From Strigamia acuminata (taxonomy: Eukaryota > Arthropoda > Chilopoda > Geophilomorpha > Linotaeniidae): a stretch of DNA of 64,000 bases. This document shows, piece after piece, positions 19,263 to 33,100 of the stretch. The stretch lies in assembly GCA_949358305.1 (NCBI GenBank), contig OX442314.1, positions 9,045,060-9,109,059 of the forward strand, read 5' to 3'. The notes under the pieces are model-generated. The model was not told the DNA's origin and did not search any database. It worked only from the letters and a program-made list of their open reading frames with translations. Both the position numbers and the translations under genes were made by a program. Every line of letters starts with the position of its first letter. Position 1 is the stretch's first letter.

Positions 19263-21110
19263 AACAGCAACGATAATGATGTATTTATTGATAATTGTTT
19301 TTGCATCGGACATGTGTTTAATTTTAGTGGTTCCTCGACTCAGTTTGTGCGGTTCTTGCGCGTCGTGCGCACGTTCAACACGCGCCCACGCGAGTATATC
19401 GCGTGGACTCTCGTCTCTCTCGTCAGTCTCGATGTTTTGTATGATTTTATTTTGCTAATTGTTTTGAGCGCGTGCAATTTCAATTGTTGCACCACACACG
19501 CATTTTCTATTGTACACCAGTGTTCCTATGTCGAATAAATTAGACTTGTTTTTAATTTCTCTGTCGCCATTGTTTGAATTCACTGCGCTGCACGAGAGCT
19601 TCAATTTATGAGTTGGACCGCTTTTTATACAAATTATGTGGGAATTTTGCTCGATTCATGCGCGGTTCTTTCTTAAGCGTCGGGCAAGTTTTGTCAGATA
19701 TTGCAAAAAGTACATCGCGCGTGCACGGGCGTGCGTGGACGGTGCCCGCGTCCAACGCTCATCGGCGTCCAACTCCTTGTCTACAAAGAAGGTCGGGGTT
19801 TCGGGCATATCCTTTGCCACGACCGCGTCTTGGTTCTCGCCTTCGGTGGTCATCTCCAAGGCGGGAATCAGCCCGGATTTCAACGGGGTGCTGTCGGTCA
19901 GAAAGGGAACGGTCGGTGTTGTTGGGGAGATGTTGGAGCAGTACTAAACGTCATGTTTTGTTCACGTGAAAATGAAATGTGCGTTTAAAAAGCCTATCGT
20001 GCTGCCGGGACGTTTATTAATTTTCCCAGTTTGACATAAGCGAGCGCGCACATGGCGACGGCAATGTCTTTTGTCACCTTTAAATTCCTTTTTGGTTTCA
20101 ACTATGTAAGTTACCTTGTTTTATTAAAATAACTGTTAGTTTTGTATATTTGCTAGTTGGTTCATGTTTGGTGCGTTAGATATAAACACCAAACCACCGT
20201 ATTTATGTTTTCTGAGACGTACGACGCGAGTCGCGCTCGTACGCCGACTTCGACACATCGGTAAACCGCCAGCGTGCACCATTTTTCTCGTGCTCACTCA
20301 GACGTGCGCATTACACGCGATATTGCGCACGAACGCGCACACCGCCTCCGCGACACACATCACACACCCGTTTAAACGAGTCTCGGCGCCTATTTGACCC
20401 CAGTGTTTACTTTTTAAAATTGTGGTGTGTTTTCAAAGTTCTTAATTTGTTCAAAAACAAACAAAATGGATATCTGTTGATTTTTAAATGATTTTGTCGA
20501 TTTAGTTTTTTGCTGGTTTTTAATCGATTTGTCTGTATTTTTAATCAATTCGAATGATTGACACCATTCTGTGCTTTACTCGTATTCAAGATGGCGTCGC
20601 AAACTCAAGGTCGAATTCCGCTGAATTCATTTATTGCGACTGTTTGCGCTCCATACGTGCGAAAAGGATTATGGGAATAATCCTCAATGCAGGCCATTTT
20701 GGTGTTAAATGAGCGAGGAAGGCAGGACATAAGGAAAATTGGTGAAATGTAAAAAAAAATGCTAAACAATCAACATTTAAATAAAGATCAATATTTCTGG
20801 CTCGAAATGCATATATCGGCAATTTCGGGATATTTTCGGGACGAAATTGACTCGTTCGGAACACAGGGGAGGGACTCCCACATTCCCCATGCGTCGGCGC
20901 GTGTGTTTACGAAATACCAAATCCAGGTTTTCATACAACCCCACGTTATTTTCGGGTCAAGAGTTTTTTTATGCGCTGCCGCGCGCAATCCCCGGGTTGA
21001 TGAGTTTCGCGGAATCCGACGAGCGAGTGCGATCGTGTCATACCGCTTCTTCTCGTGGCAAAGTAGACACCTTAATTAAACTGGCTGTTGGCTTTTTTTT
21101 TTAAACAAAG
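19263..21110. repeat. U1, non-satellite segment carrying exon-like pieces (duplicated as U2)
   Basis: It is lower in GC than the rest of the array and found again at 44,118-45,965. It carries exon-like pieces: 20,052-20,105 is ATG plus 17 codons ending in a strong donor (TAT|GTAAGT); about 19,942-19,755 on the minus strand is a long open frame preceded by an acceptor-like GTTTAG and containing GLIPALEMTTEGENQD; and near 20,591 an ATG in the context CAAGATGGCG starts a 29-codon frame. No complete gene can be built. I infer captured gene pieces or an unrecognised gene. Confidence 0.55.
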
Positions 21111-21149
21111 TACGAGTCTTTAAGTTGAACGGTTGTTGAGATACACGTA

Positions 21150-23520
21150 GTAATGTGGACTCGCGACGCGTTGCAACGTGGTCGGAGAACGGCCCACTTC
21201 CCTCCCCCCGACCAGGTTGTCTTTCTCTCTCTTGTCCGACCCACGGCGCGTCGCGGCGCGGCCGGAGGACGTCTCTTTCCCCTCCCCCAGTCCCAAAAAC
21301 CACACCTTGAGGAACCCCGAGGTTCGGTTTCCGACCGGGCCGTTTCTCGCCCGACCCACGACGCGCCGCGGCGCGGCCGGAGGACGGCCCTCGTCCCCAA
21401 AAACCACACTCCGGGTCACGTGGTCTCGCACTCGACTTTTTCAGTTTTCCCGTTTTCGGCCCGTTACGGCCAAGGACCGTAACGGGTCGAAAACGGGCCG
21501 CAACGGGTCGAAAACGGCCGCAACGGGTCGAAAACGGCCCGCACGGGCCGTTAACGGGCCGCCGACGGTCCCGTCACAATCCCGTAACGGCTCGCACGGG
21601 CCGTTAACGGGCCGCCGACGGTCCCGTCACGATCCCGTAACGGCTCGCACGGGCCGTTAACGGGCCGCCGACGGTTCCGTAACTATCCCGTAACGGCCCG
21701 CACGGGCCGTTAACGGGCCGCCGACGGTCCCGTCACGACCCCGTAACGGCCCGTACGACCTCATGCGGGCCGTTAACGGGCCGTTAACGGGCCGTTAACG
21801 GCCCGTTAACGGCGTAAAACCAAAAACAGGATTCGAGATTAATGTCTATGAATGTTGTACGCGTTTTCATGTACGTGTTGTCGGTTGTTGATTTTTTCGA
21901 TTTACACCGTCACGGCCCGTTAACGGCCCGTTAACGGCCCGTTAACGGCCCGTCAACGGCCCGCATGGGGTCGCACGGGCCGTTAACGGGCCGCTGACGG
22001 TCCCGTCACGATCCCGTCACGGCCTTCGTTCCCGGACTTCGGCTCGCCGACGGCCCGTACGACCTCACGCGGGCCGTTAACGGGCCGTTAACGGCCCGTT
22101 AACGGCCCGTTAACGGCGTAAAACCAAAAACAGGATTCGAGATTAATGTCTATGAATGTTGTACGCGTTTTCATGTACGTGTTGTCGGTTGTTGATTTTT
22201 TCGATTCACGCCGTAACGGCCCGTTAACGGCCCGTTAACGGCCCGTCAACGGCCCGTCAACGGCCCGCAACGGCCCGCACGGGCCGTTAACGGGCCGTCG
22301 ACGATCCCGTCACGATCCCGCAACGGCCCGCACGGGCCGTTAACGGGCCGCTGACGGTCCCGTCACGATCCCGCAACGGCCCGCACGGGCCGTTAACGGG
22401 CCGTCGACGATCCCGTCACGATCCCGCAACGGCCCGCACGGGCCGTTAACGGGCCGCTGACGGTCCCGTCACGATCCCGCAACGGCCCGCACGGGCCGTT
22501 AACGGGCCGTCGACGGTCCCGTCACGATCCCGCAACGGCCCGCACGGGCCGTTAACGGCCCGTTAACGGCCCGTTAACGGCCCGTTAACGGGGCAAAACC
22601 GAAAACAGGATTCGAGATTAATGTCTATGAATGTTGTACGCGTTTTCACGTACGTGTTGTCGGTTGTTGATTTTTTCGATTCACGCCGTAACGGCCCGTT
22701 AACGGCCCGTTAACGGCCCGTCAACGGCCCGTCAACGGCCCGCAACGGCCCGCACGGGCCGTTAACGGGCCGTCGACGATCCCGTCACGATCCCGCAACG
22801 GCCCGCACGGGCCGTTAACGGGCCGCTGACGGTCCCGTCACGATCCCGTCACGGCCTTCGTTCCCGGACTTCGGCTCGCCGACGGCCCGTACGACCTCAC
22901 GCGGGCCGTTAACGGGCCGTTAACGGGCCGTTAACGGCCCGTTAACGGCCCGTTAACGGCGTAAAACCAAAAACAGGATTCGAGATTAATGTCTATGAAT
23001 GTTGTACGCGTTTTCACGTACGTGTTGTCGGTTGTTGATTTTTTCGATTTACGCCGTTAACGGCCCGTTAACGGCCCGTTAACGGCCCGTCAACGGCCCG
23101 CATGGAGTCGTACGGGCCGTTAACGGGCCGCCGACGGTCCCGTCACGGTCCCGTCACGGCGCGTGCGGGCCGTTAACGGGCCGCCAACGGTCCCGTCACG
23201 ATCCCGTCACGGCCCGTGCGGGCCGTTAACGGGCCGCCGACGGTCCCGTCACGATCCCGTAACGGCCCGTTACGGCCAAGGGCCGTAACGGGATAACTGA
23301 GAGAGTCGGGTGCGAGACCACGTGACCCGGAGTGTGGTTTTTGGGGGCGAGGGCCGTCCTCCGACCGCGCCGTGACGCGCCCCGGGTCGGATCAAGAGGC
23401 GACCCGGTCGGAAACCGAACCTCGGGGTTCCTCGGGGCGTGGTTTTTTGGGGACGGGGGGAGGGGGGGATTGGGTCGCGTGCTCCGACCGCGCCGCAACG
23501 CGCCGTGGGTCGGTCACCAA
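21150..23520. repeat. Satellite block 2 with inverted flanks
   Basis: Satellite at 21,440-23,290 contains four spacer copies (starting 21,816, 22,120, 22,595 and 22,963) between runs of 53-bp units. Later units alternate CCGTCGACGATC and CCGCTGACGGTC variants. The left flank is a longer, partly duplicated version of the usual flank. The right half matches 35,880-36,800 base for base at an offset of 13,278. Confidence 0.85.
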
Positions 23521-23849
23521 CCTTTGTCAATATTTTATAAATTTCCACGGAATTTCAACAATGTTTTACATAAGTCCGTCAAATCGGGCAGAAATATCCC
23601 GTACAATGTCGCTGCAATTCTGTGGAAATTTATCAGATATTGACAAAATTCGGTGACGGGCGGAAGGGCGATTCCCGGGCGGAAGAGAGAGAGAGAGAGA
23701 GAAAGGGGGGACGGCCGGCGCCTACGCCGACGGGGCGCGGAGGGCGAGTGCACTGTTCACGCATGTGGGCGCGTGTGGACGCTCGATTTACTGGCGCGTT
23801 GGACAAGTCAAAAAAAATTTCCCAATGTCTGACAAAAATTCCATCGAAT
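23521..23849. repeat. Foldback unit next to inner R copy
   Basis: This is the reverse complement of 17,251-17,570, with arms around a centre near 23,590 and an AGAGAG tract near 23,685-23,702. Confidence 0.8.
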
Positions 23850-24149
23850 CACGGCAATATTTGACAACACTTGCACAGATTTTTAGCAACATTCACCGGC
23901 GAGGTCGTTGATGAACTCGCTTTACCCCGATGAATCTCGCGCGACAACAACCCTGCGAAAATACCAAATCTCGTACGAATAATAAACACGGCGCAAACCG
24001 CACAAAAATCCACGACATAAAATCGAATGTCGTCTATCGGCACTCTCAGCATTCCCCCGGACATTTTCCGGAAGAGTTTGGTCCGGCCGGAATCCGAGGA
24101 ATAGTCACTCCCAAAGTGCGGATTTTGCGGGTGCACTCGCTTCCGAAGG
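23850..24149 (-). repeat. R sequence, first inner inverted copy
   Basis: It is a reverse-complement copy of the left terminal R. Its outer edge CCGAAGG is followed by ATAGGC, not TTAA, unlike the two outermost copies. Confidence 0.85.
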
Positions 24150-24690
24150 ATAGGCAAAGCAGGCGTGCGGACGCGACGCCCGGACGCGGCCGGACGGGGA
24201 CCAGTCGGCGCTTAACCTTGGGGTATGTGTGCGGATTTTGTCGGGGGCGAAAGGGTCCCGCTTTTTAACATTACGGCGGCCTATACGTTGTTTCGTTGAT
24301 CGCGACTGTGATGCGGAATTTGCGGATGTTGTTTTGGCCGAGTAGTTCGTGCGACCGAGCGCGTTTTGTTCGTTGCTTTTCGGTGTTCGGTGGGTTTTGT
24401 GACCGGTCAAGGGTTTCGCTAAAACGTGGTTTTTGTGACGGGAGGGAGGGGGGATCGGTTCATGTGCTCCGAACGCGCCGCGACGCGCCGTGACTTGGGC
24501 CAAAAACGACCCGGTCGGAAACCGGGTCCCGGGCTTCGTCGAGGCGTGGTTTTTGAGAACGGGGGGAGGGGGGGATCGGGTCGCGTGCTCCGAAAGCGCC
24601 GCGACGCGCCGTGACTTGGGCCAAAAACGACCCGGTCGGAAACCGGGTCCCGGGCTTCGTCGAGGCGTGGTCCCGATCGGGACAAACTCT
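24150..24690. repeat. V1 segment with two tandem GC-rich flank copies
   Basis: It is identical in layout to 37,428-37,968. It has a unique 5' part of about 260 bp, then two tandem copies of about 125 bp containing ACCCGGTCGGAAACCGGGTC and a G-run segment. A minus-strand open frame spans it, but it shadows repeats and I do not call it a gene. Confidence 0.7.
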
Positions 24691-24930
24691 TCCGGAAAAT
24701 GTCCGGTGGAATGTTGAGAGTGTCGATGGACGACGTTCGAGTTTATATCGTAAGTAAGTAAGTATCTGACAAAACTTGCACAGAATTTTGTCAACATTTG
24801 ATAAATTTCCACAGAATTTAACGTTGTTTTGCTAAAACCTGCGGAAACGTGTCTAGTCGGGCAGAAACGTCTCGTAAAATGTTGCTGAAATTCCGTGGAA
24901 ATTTGTCAAAAATTGACAAAAGTTGGTGAC
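24691..24930 (+). repeat. Diverged R copy (R') plus foldback unit
   Basis: From 24,679 the sequence ACAAACTCTTCCGGAAAATG follows the R consensus with many substitutions for about 65 bp, then ends in GTAAGTAAGTAAG and passes into a foldback unit centred near 24,865. It lacks the first 85 bp or so of R. Confidence 0.65.
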
Positions 24931-26120
24931 CGACCCACATCGCGTTGCGGCGCGGTTGGAGCACGCGACCCGATCCCCCCCTCCCCCCGTCCCCAAAAAA
25001 CCACGCCTCGAGGAACCCCGAGGTTCGGTTTCCGACCGGGTCGCCTCTTGATCCGACCCGGGGCGCGTCACGGCGCGGTCGGAGGACGGCCCTCGTCCCC
25101 AAAAACCACACTCCGGGTCACGTGGTCTCGCACTCGACTTTTTCAGTTTTCCCGTTTTCGGCCCGTTACGGCCAAGGACCGTAACGGGTCGAAAACGGCC
25201 GCAACGGGTCGAAAACGGCCGCAACGGGTCGAAAACGGCCCGCACGGGCCGTTAACGGGCCGCCGACGGTCCCGTCACAATCCCGTAACGGCTCGCACGG
25301 GCCGTTAACGGGCCGCCGACGGTCCCGTCACGATCCCGTAACGGCTCGCACGGGCCGTTAACGGGCCGCCGACGGTTCCGTAACTATCCCGTAACGGCCC
25401 GCACGGGCCGTTAACGGGCCGCCGACGGTCCCGTCACGACCCCGTAACGGCCCGTACGACCTCATGCGGGCCGTTAACGGGCCGTTAACGGGCCGTTAAC
25501 GGCCCGTTAACGGCGTAAAACCAAAAACAGGATTCGAGATTAATGTCTATGAATGTTGTATGCGTTTTCATGTACGTGTTGTCGGTTGTTGATTTTTTCG
25601 ATTTACACCGTCACGGCCCGTTAACGGCCCGTTAACGGCCCGTTAACGGCCCGTCAACGGCCCGCATGGGGTCGCACGGGCCGTTAACGGGCCGCCGACG
25701 GTCCCGTCACGATCCCGTAACGGCCCGCACGGGCCGTTAACGGGCCGCCGACGGTCCCGTCACGATTCCGTAACGGCTCGCACGGGCCGTTAACGGGCCG
25801 CCGACGGTCCCGTCACGATCCCGTAACGGCTCGCACGGGCCGTTAACGGGCCGCCGACGGTCCCGTCACGGTCCCGTAACGGCCTTCGTTCCCGGACTTC
25901 GGCTCGCCGACGGCCCGTGCGACCTCATGCGGGCCGCTAACGGGCCGTCAACGGGCCGTTAACGGCCCGTTTTCGACCCGCTACGGCCCGTCACGGCCTG
26001 TTGGCCGTGCGACCCGTGACTCGGAGTGTGGTTTTTGGGGACGAGGGCCGTCCTCCGGCCGCGCCGCGACGCGCCGCGGGTCGGACAAGAAACGACCCGG
26101 TCGGAAACCGAACCTCAGTG
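24931..26120. repeat. Satellite block 3 with inverted flanks
   Basis: Satellite at about 25,160-26,010 has one spacer (25,517). The right flank is shorter than in block 1: the part with ACCACGTGACTCGG is missing, and GACCCGTGACTCGGAG joins directly. Blocks 4 and 6 share this same deletion. Confidence 0.85.
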
Positions 26121-26414
26121 TCCAATCGGGCAGAAATTGTGCGGAAGTTTAACCAAAAATGGCCAAAAGTCGGTGCAAGTTTTGCACGCAACAAACGTCC
26201 GATGTGACAGTGCCCATGCGGGTTGGACGTGCATGTGGGCGCGTGTGGGCGCTCGATTTACCGGCCCGTTGGACGAGTTAAACCAAAATTTCCCAATATC
26301 TTGCATAAATTTAAAGAAGATTTGACAGATTTCCAGATTTTAAGCGATGTTTTACATAAGTCCGTCCCATTGCTGAAATTCCGTGAAAATTTGTCAAAAA
26401 TTGACAAAAGTCTG

Positions 26415-28445
26415 TGCAAATTTTGTCAGAAATAGGAAACAAAAAATTTAAAATTCGTCCAACGCGCCAGTAAATCGAGCGCGCCCATGCGTGGACAGTG
26501 CGCCGGCGGGAGCCCCGGCCGTCCTCTCTCTCTCTCTCTCTCGGCCGCCAAGGCTCGCCCCTCCGCCCGTCGGCGGGAGCCCCGACCGTCCCCCCTCTCT
26601 CTTTCGGCCGCCAAAGGATCGCCCCTCCGCTCGTCACAGATTTTTGTCAATATTTGATGAATTTCAACAGATTTTCAGCAATATTTTACAGGACATTTCT
26701 GCTCTTTTGGATACATTTTCAAAGGTTTTATTGCTAAAATTCTGGGGAAATTTATCAAAAATTGACAAAAAATCGATGCAAGTTTTGTCAGAAACTGATA
26801 AAATCTTCTTAAACTCGTCCAACGCGCCGGCGAGTGCACATGCGGGGACAGTGGGCACGTCCAGCCCGCGTGCACACTGTCAGATCGGGCGGTTTCGGGC
26901 ACAGTTTGATCCGGGCAAATATCTAGCAAAACTTGCACCGATTTTTTGTCAATTTTAGACAAATTTCAGCGATATTTTACGAGACATTTCTGCTCGATTG
27001 GACACATTTCCAGGGGTTTTTTGTAAAACATTGATAAAATTCCGTGGAAATTTATCAAATATTGGCAAAATTCGGTGCTAATTTTGTCAAAAATTAGGAA
27101 AAAAAAATTTTCAAAACTTGTCCAACGTGCCGGTAAATCGAGCGCCCACATGCCTAGATAGTGCACGCCCAACCCGCCAAGGCTCGCCCCTCCGCCCGTT
27201 GGCGGGAGCCCCGGCCGTCCCCTCTCTCTCTCTTTCTCTCTCTCTCTCGGGCGCCCGGAGCTCGCCCCTCCGCCCGTCACCGACTTTTGACACAATTTTT
27301 GATGAAATTCAACGGAATTTTAGCAACGTTTTACAAAAAACCTGTGGAAATGTGTCCAACCGGGCAGAAATGTGTCGTAAAATGTTGCCGAAATTCTGTG
27401 AAAATTTGTCACAAATTGCCAAAAGTCGGTGCAAATTTTGTCAGAAATAGGAAACAAAAAATTTAAAATTCGTCCAACGCGCCAGTAAATCGAGCGCGCC
27501 CATGCGTGGACAGTGCGCCGGCGGGAGCCCCGGCCGTCCTCTCTCTCTCTCTCTCTCGGCCGCCAAGGCTCGCCCCTCCGCCCGTCGGCGGGAGCCCCGA
27601 CCGTCCCCCCTCTCTCTTTCGGCCGCCAAAGGATCGCCCCTCCGCTCGTCACAGATTTTTGTCAATATTTGATGAATTTCAACAGATTTTCAGCAATATT
27701 TTACAGGACATTTCTGCTCTTTTGGATACATTTTCAAAGGTTTTATTGCTAAAATTCTGGGGAAATTTATCAAATATTGACAAAAAATCGATGCAAGTTT
27801 TGTCAGAAATTGATAAAATCTTCTTAAACTCGTCCAACGCGCCGGCGAGTGCACATGCGGGGACAGTGGGCACGTCCAGCCCGCGTGCACACTGTCAGAT
27901 CGGGCGGTTTCGGGCACAGTTTGATCCGGGCAAATATCTAGCAAAACTTGCACCGATTTTTTGTCAATTTTAGACAAATTTCAGCGATATTTTACGAGAC
28001 ATTTCTGCTCGATTGGACACATTTCCAGGGGTTTTTTGTAAAACATTGATAAAATTCCGTGGAAATTTATCAAATATTGGCAAAATTCGGTGCTAATTTT
28101 GTCAAAAATTAGGAAAAAAAAATTTTCAAAACTTGTCCAACGTGCCGGTAAATCGAGCGCCCACATGCCTAGATAGTGCACGCCCAACCCGCCAAGGCTC
28201 GCCCCTCCGCCCGTTGGCGGGAGCCCCGGCCGTCCCCTCTCTCTCTCTTTCTCTCTCTCTCTCGGGCGCCCGGAGCTCGCCCCTCCGCCCGTCACCGACT
28301 TTTGACACAATTTTTGATGAAATTCAACGGAATTTTAGCAACGTTTTACAAAAAACCTGTGGAAATGTGTCCAACCGGGCAGAAATGTGTCGTAAAATGT
28401 TGCCGAAATTCTGTGAAAATTTGTCACAAATTGCCAAAAGTCGGT
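26415..28445 (+). repeat. 1015-bp tandem repeat, two copies
   Basis: The period of 1015 bp was measured between AATAGGAAAC at 26,431 and 27,446. Each unit holds foldback hairpins, two GGCGGGAGCCCC/CTCTCTC tracts and the GTCCAACGCGCC motif. The first copy differs from the second at a few fixed places (for example CAAAAATTGAC versus CAAATATTGAC). Open frames in it are mirrored on both strands and follow the repeats, so I do not call genes. The 295 bp before it (26,121-26,414) is another partial foldback unit. Confidence 0.95.
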
Positions 28446-29850
28446 GCAAGTATTGCTAGATTTGGGCGCATCAAACTGTGCCGAGATCTGACAGTGTCCA
28501 CGCGGTTTTGAAGCGCCCACTGTCGACGCACGTGGGCGCTCAATTTACCGGCGCGTTGGACGAGTTTTGAAAAAAGTTTTTTCCTAATTTCTGACAAAAC
28601 TTGCACCGAATTTTGTCAATATGTGATAAATTTCCATGGATTTTAAGCAATGTTTTACAGAAGTCCGTCCCATCGGGCAGAAACGTCTCGTAAAATGTCG
28701 CTGAAATTCCGTGAAAATCTGTCAAAAATTGACAAAAGTTGGTGACCGACCCGCGGCGCGTCACGGCGCGGTCGGAGGACGGCCCTCGTCCCCAAAAACC
28801 ACACTCCGGGTCACGTGGTCTCGCACTCGACTTTTTCAGTTTTCCCGTTTTCGGCCCGTTACGGCCAAGGACCGTAACGGGTCGAAAACGGGCCGCAACG
28901 GGTCGAAAACGGCCGCAACGGGTCGAAAACGGCCGCAACGGGTCGAAAACGGCCCGCACGGGCCGTTAACGGGCCGCCGACGGTCCCGTCACAATCCCGT
29001 AACGGCTCGCACGGGCCGTTAACGGGCCGCCGACGGTCCCGTCACGATCCCGTAACGGCTCGCACGGGCCGTTAACGGGCCGCCGACGGTTCCGTAACTA
29101 TCCCGTAACGGCCCGCACGGGCCGTTAACGGGCCGCCGACGGTCCCGTCACGACCCCGTAACGGCCCGTACGACCTCATGCGGGCCGTTAACGGGCCGTT
29201 AACGGGCCGTTAACGGGCCGTTAACGGCCCGTTAACGGCGTAAAACCAAAAACAGGATTCGAGATTAATGTCTATGAATGTTGTACGCGTTTTCATGTAC
29301 GTGTTGTCGGTTGTTGATTTTTTCGATTTACACCGTCACGGCCCGTTAACGGCCCGTTAACGGCCCGTTAACGGCCCGTCAACGGCCCGCATGGGGTCGC
29401 ACGGGCCGTTAACGGGCCGCCGACGGTCCCGTCACGATCCCGTAACGGCCCGCACGGGCCGTTAACGGGCCGCCGACGGTCCCGTCACGATTCCGTAACG
29501 GCTCGCACGGGCCGTTAACGGGCCGCCGACGGTCCCGTCACGATCCCGTAACGGCTCGCACGGGCCGTTAACGGGCCGCCGACGGTCCCGTCACGGTCCC
29601 GTAACGGCCTTCGTTCCCGGACTTCGGCTCGCCGACGGCCCGTGCGACCTCATGCGGGCCGCTAACGGGCCGTCAACGGGCCGTTAACGGCCCGTTTTCG
29701 ACCCGCTACGGCCCGTCACGGCCTGTTGGCCGTGCGACCCGTGACTCGGAGTGTGGTTTTTGGGGACGAGGGCCGTCCTCCGGCCGCGCCGCGACGCGCC
29801 GCGGGTCGGACAAGAAACGACCCGGTCGGAAACCGAACCTCAGTGTCCAA
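28446..29850. repeat. Foldback unit and satellite block 4
   Basis: A foldback unit (28,446-28,740, centre near 28,670) leads into a flank (28,741-28,850), satellite (28,855-29,735, spacer at 29,242) and the shortened right flank. The stretch 25,991-26,430 recurs at 29,716-30,155, offset 3725. Confidence 0.85.
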
Positions 29851-30139
29851 TCGGGCAGAAATTGTGCGGAAGTTTAACCAAAAATGGCCAAAAGTCGGTG
29901 CAAGTTTTGCACGCAACAAACGTCCGATGTGACAGTGCCCATGCGGGTTGGACGTGCATGTGGGCGCGTGTGGGCGCTCGATTTACCGGCCCGTTGGACG
30001 AGTTAAACCAAAATTTCCCAATATCTTGCATAAATTTAAAGAAGATTTGACAGATTTCCAGATTTTAAGCGATGTTTTACATAAGTCCGTCCCATTGCTG
30101 AAATTCCGTGAAAATTTGTCAAAAATTGACAAAAGTCTG

Positions 30140-33100
30140 TGCAAATTTTGTCAGAAATAGGAAACAAAAAATTTAAAATTCGTCCAACGCGCCAGTAAAT
30201 CGAGCGCGCCCATGCGTGGACAGTGCGCCGGCGGGAGCCCCGGCCGTCCTCTCTCTCTCTCTCTCTCGGCCGCCAAGGCTCGCCCCTCCGCCCGTCGGCG
30301 GGAGCCCCGACCGTCCCCCCTCTCTCTTTCGGCCGCCAAAGGATCGCCCCTCCGCTCGTCACAGATTTTTGTCAATATTTGATGAATTTCAACAGATTTT
30401 CAGCAATATTTTACAGGACATTTCTGCTCTTTTGGATACATTTTCAAAGGTTTTATTGCTAAAATTCTGGGGAAATTTATCAAAAATTGACAAAAAATCG
30501 ATGCAAGTTTTGTCAGAAACTGATAAAATCTTCTTAAACTCGTCCAACGCGCCGGCGAGTGCACATGCGGGGACAGTGGGCACGTCCAGCCCGCGTGCAC
30601 ACTGTCAGATCGGGCGGTTTCGGGCACAGTTTGATCCGGGCAAATATCTAGCAAAACTTGCACCGATTTTTTGTCAATTTTAGACAAATTTCAGCGATAT
30701 TTTACGAGACATTTCTGCTCGATTGGACACATTTCCAGGGGTTTTTTGTAAAACATTGATAAAATTCCGTGGAAATTTATCAAATATTGGCAAAATTCGG
30801 TGCTAATTTTGTCAAAAATTAGGAAAAAAAAATTTTCAAAACTTGTCCAACGTGCCGGTAAATCGAGCGCCCACATGCCTAGATAGTGCACGCCCAACCC
30901 GCCAAGGCTCGCCCCTCCGCCCGTTGGCGGGAGCCCCGGCCGTCCCCTCTCTCTCTCTTTCTCTCTCTCTCTCGGGCGCCCGGAGCTCGCCCCTCCGCCC
31001 GTCACCGACTTTTGACACAATTTTTGATGAAATTCAACGGAATTTTAGCAACGTTTTACAAAAAACCTGTGGAAATGTGTCCAACCGGGCAGAAATGTGT
31101 CGTAAAATGTTGCCGAAATTCTGTGAAAATTTGTCACAAATTGCCAAAAGTCGGTGCAAATTTTGTCAGAAATAGGAAACAAAAAATTTAAAATTCGTCC
31201 AACGCGCCAGTAAATCGAGCGCGCCCATGCGTGGACAGTGCGCCGGCGGGAGCCCCGGCCGTCCTCTCTCTCTCTCTCTCTCGGCCGCCAAGGCTCGCCC
31301 CTCCGCCCGTCGGCGGGAGCCCCGACCGTCCCCCCTCTCTCTTTCGGCCGCCAAAGGATCGCCCCTCCGCTCGTCACAGATTTTTGTCAATATTTGATGA
31401 ATTTCAACAGATTTTCAGCAATATTTTACAGGACATTTCTGCTCTTTTGGATACATTTTCAAAGGTTTTATTGCTAAAATTCTGGGGAAATTTATCAAAT
31501 ATTGACAAAAAATCGATGCAAGTTTTGTCAGAAATTGATAAAATCTTCTTAAACTCGTCCAACGCGCCGGCGAGTGCACATGCGGGGACAGTGGGCACGT
31601 CCAGCCCGCGTGCACACTGTCAGATCGGGCGGTTTCGGGCACAGTTTGATCCGGGCAAATATCTAGCAAAACTTGCACCGATTTTTTGTCAATTTTAGAC
31701 AAATTTCAGCGATATTTTACGAGACATTTCTGCTCGATTGGACACATTTCCAGGGGTTTTTTGTAAAACATTGATAAAATTCCGTGGAAATTTATCAAAT
31801 ATTGGCAAAATTCGGTGCTAATTTTGTCAAAAATTAGGAAAAAAAAATTTTCAAAACTTGTCCAACGTGCCGGTAAATCGAGCGCCCACATGCCTAGATA
31901 GTGCACGCCCAACCCGCCAAGGCTCGCCCCTCCGCCCGTTGGCGGGAGCCCCGGCCGTCCCCTCTCTCTCTCTTTCTCTCTCTCTCTCGGGCGCCCGGAG
32001 CTCGCCCCTCCGCCCGTCACCGACTTTTGACACAATTTTTGATGAAATTCAACGGAATTTTAGCAACGTTTTACAAAAAACCTGTGGAAATGTGTCCAAC
32101 CGGGCAGAAATGTGTCGTAAAATGTTGCCGAAATTCTGTGAAAATTTGTCACAAATTGCCAAAAGTCGGTGCAAATTTTGTCAGAAATAGGAAACAAAAA
32201 ATTTAAAATTCGTCCAACGCGCCAGTAAATCGAGCGCGCCCATGCGTGGACAGTGCGCCGGCGGGAGCCCCGGCCGTCCTCTCTCTCTCTCTCTCTCGGC
32301 CGCCAAGGCTCGCCCCTCCGCCCGTCGGCGGGAGCCCCGACCGTCCCCCCTCTCTCTTTCGGCCGCCAAAGGATCGCCCCTCCGCTCGTCACAGATTTTT
32401 GTCAATATTTGATGAATTTCAACAGATTTTCAGCAATATTTTACAGGACATTTCTGCTCTTTTGGATACATTTTCAAAGGTTTTATTGCTAAAATTCTGG
32501 GGAAATTTATCAAATATTGACAAAAAATCGATGCAAGTTTTGTCAGAAATTGATAAAATCTTCTTAAACTCGTCCAACGCGCCGGCGAGTGCACATGCGG
32601 GGACAGTGGGCACGTCCAGCCCGCGTGCACACTGTCAGATCGGGCGGTTTCGGGCACAGTTTGATCCGGGCAAATATCTAGCAAAACTTGCACCGATTTT
32701 TTGTCAATTTTAGACAAATTTCAGCAATATTTTACGAGACATTTCTGCTCGATTGGACACATTTCCAGGGGTTTTTTGTAAAACATTGATAAAATTCCGT
32801 GGAAATTTATCAAATATTGGCAAAATTCGGTGCTAATTTTGTCAAAAATTAGGAAAAAAAAATTTTCAAAACTTGTCCAACGTGCCGGTAAATCGAGCGC
32901 CCACATGCCTAGATAGTGCACGCCCAACCCGCCAAGGCTCGCCCCTCCGCCCGTTGGCGGGAGCCCCGGCCGTCCCCTCTCTCTCTCTTTCTCTCTCTCT
33001 CTCGGGCGCCCGGAGCTCGCCCCTCCGCCCGTCACCGACTTTTGACACAATTTTTGATGAAATTCAACAGAATTTTAGCAACGTTTTACAAAAAACCTGT

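Noticed and set aside
24105-24812. 235-codon minus-strand frame spanning V1 (and its copy at 37,383-38,090)
   Set aside because: It crosses several repeat modules (foldback, R', two tandem flanks, R edge); openness is explained by GC content.
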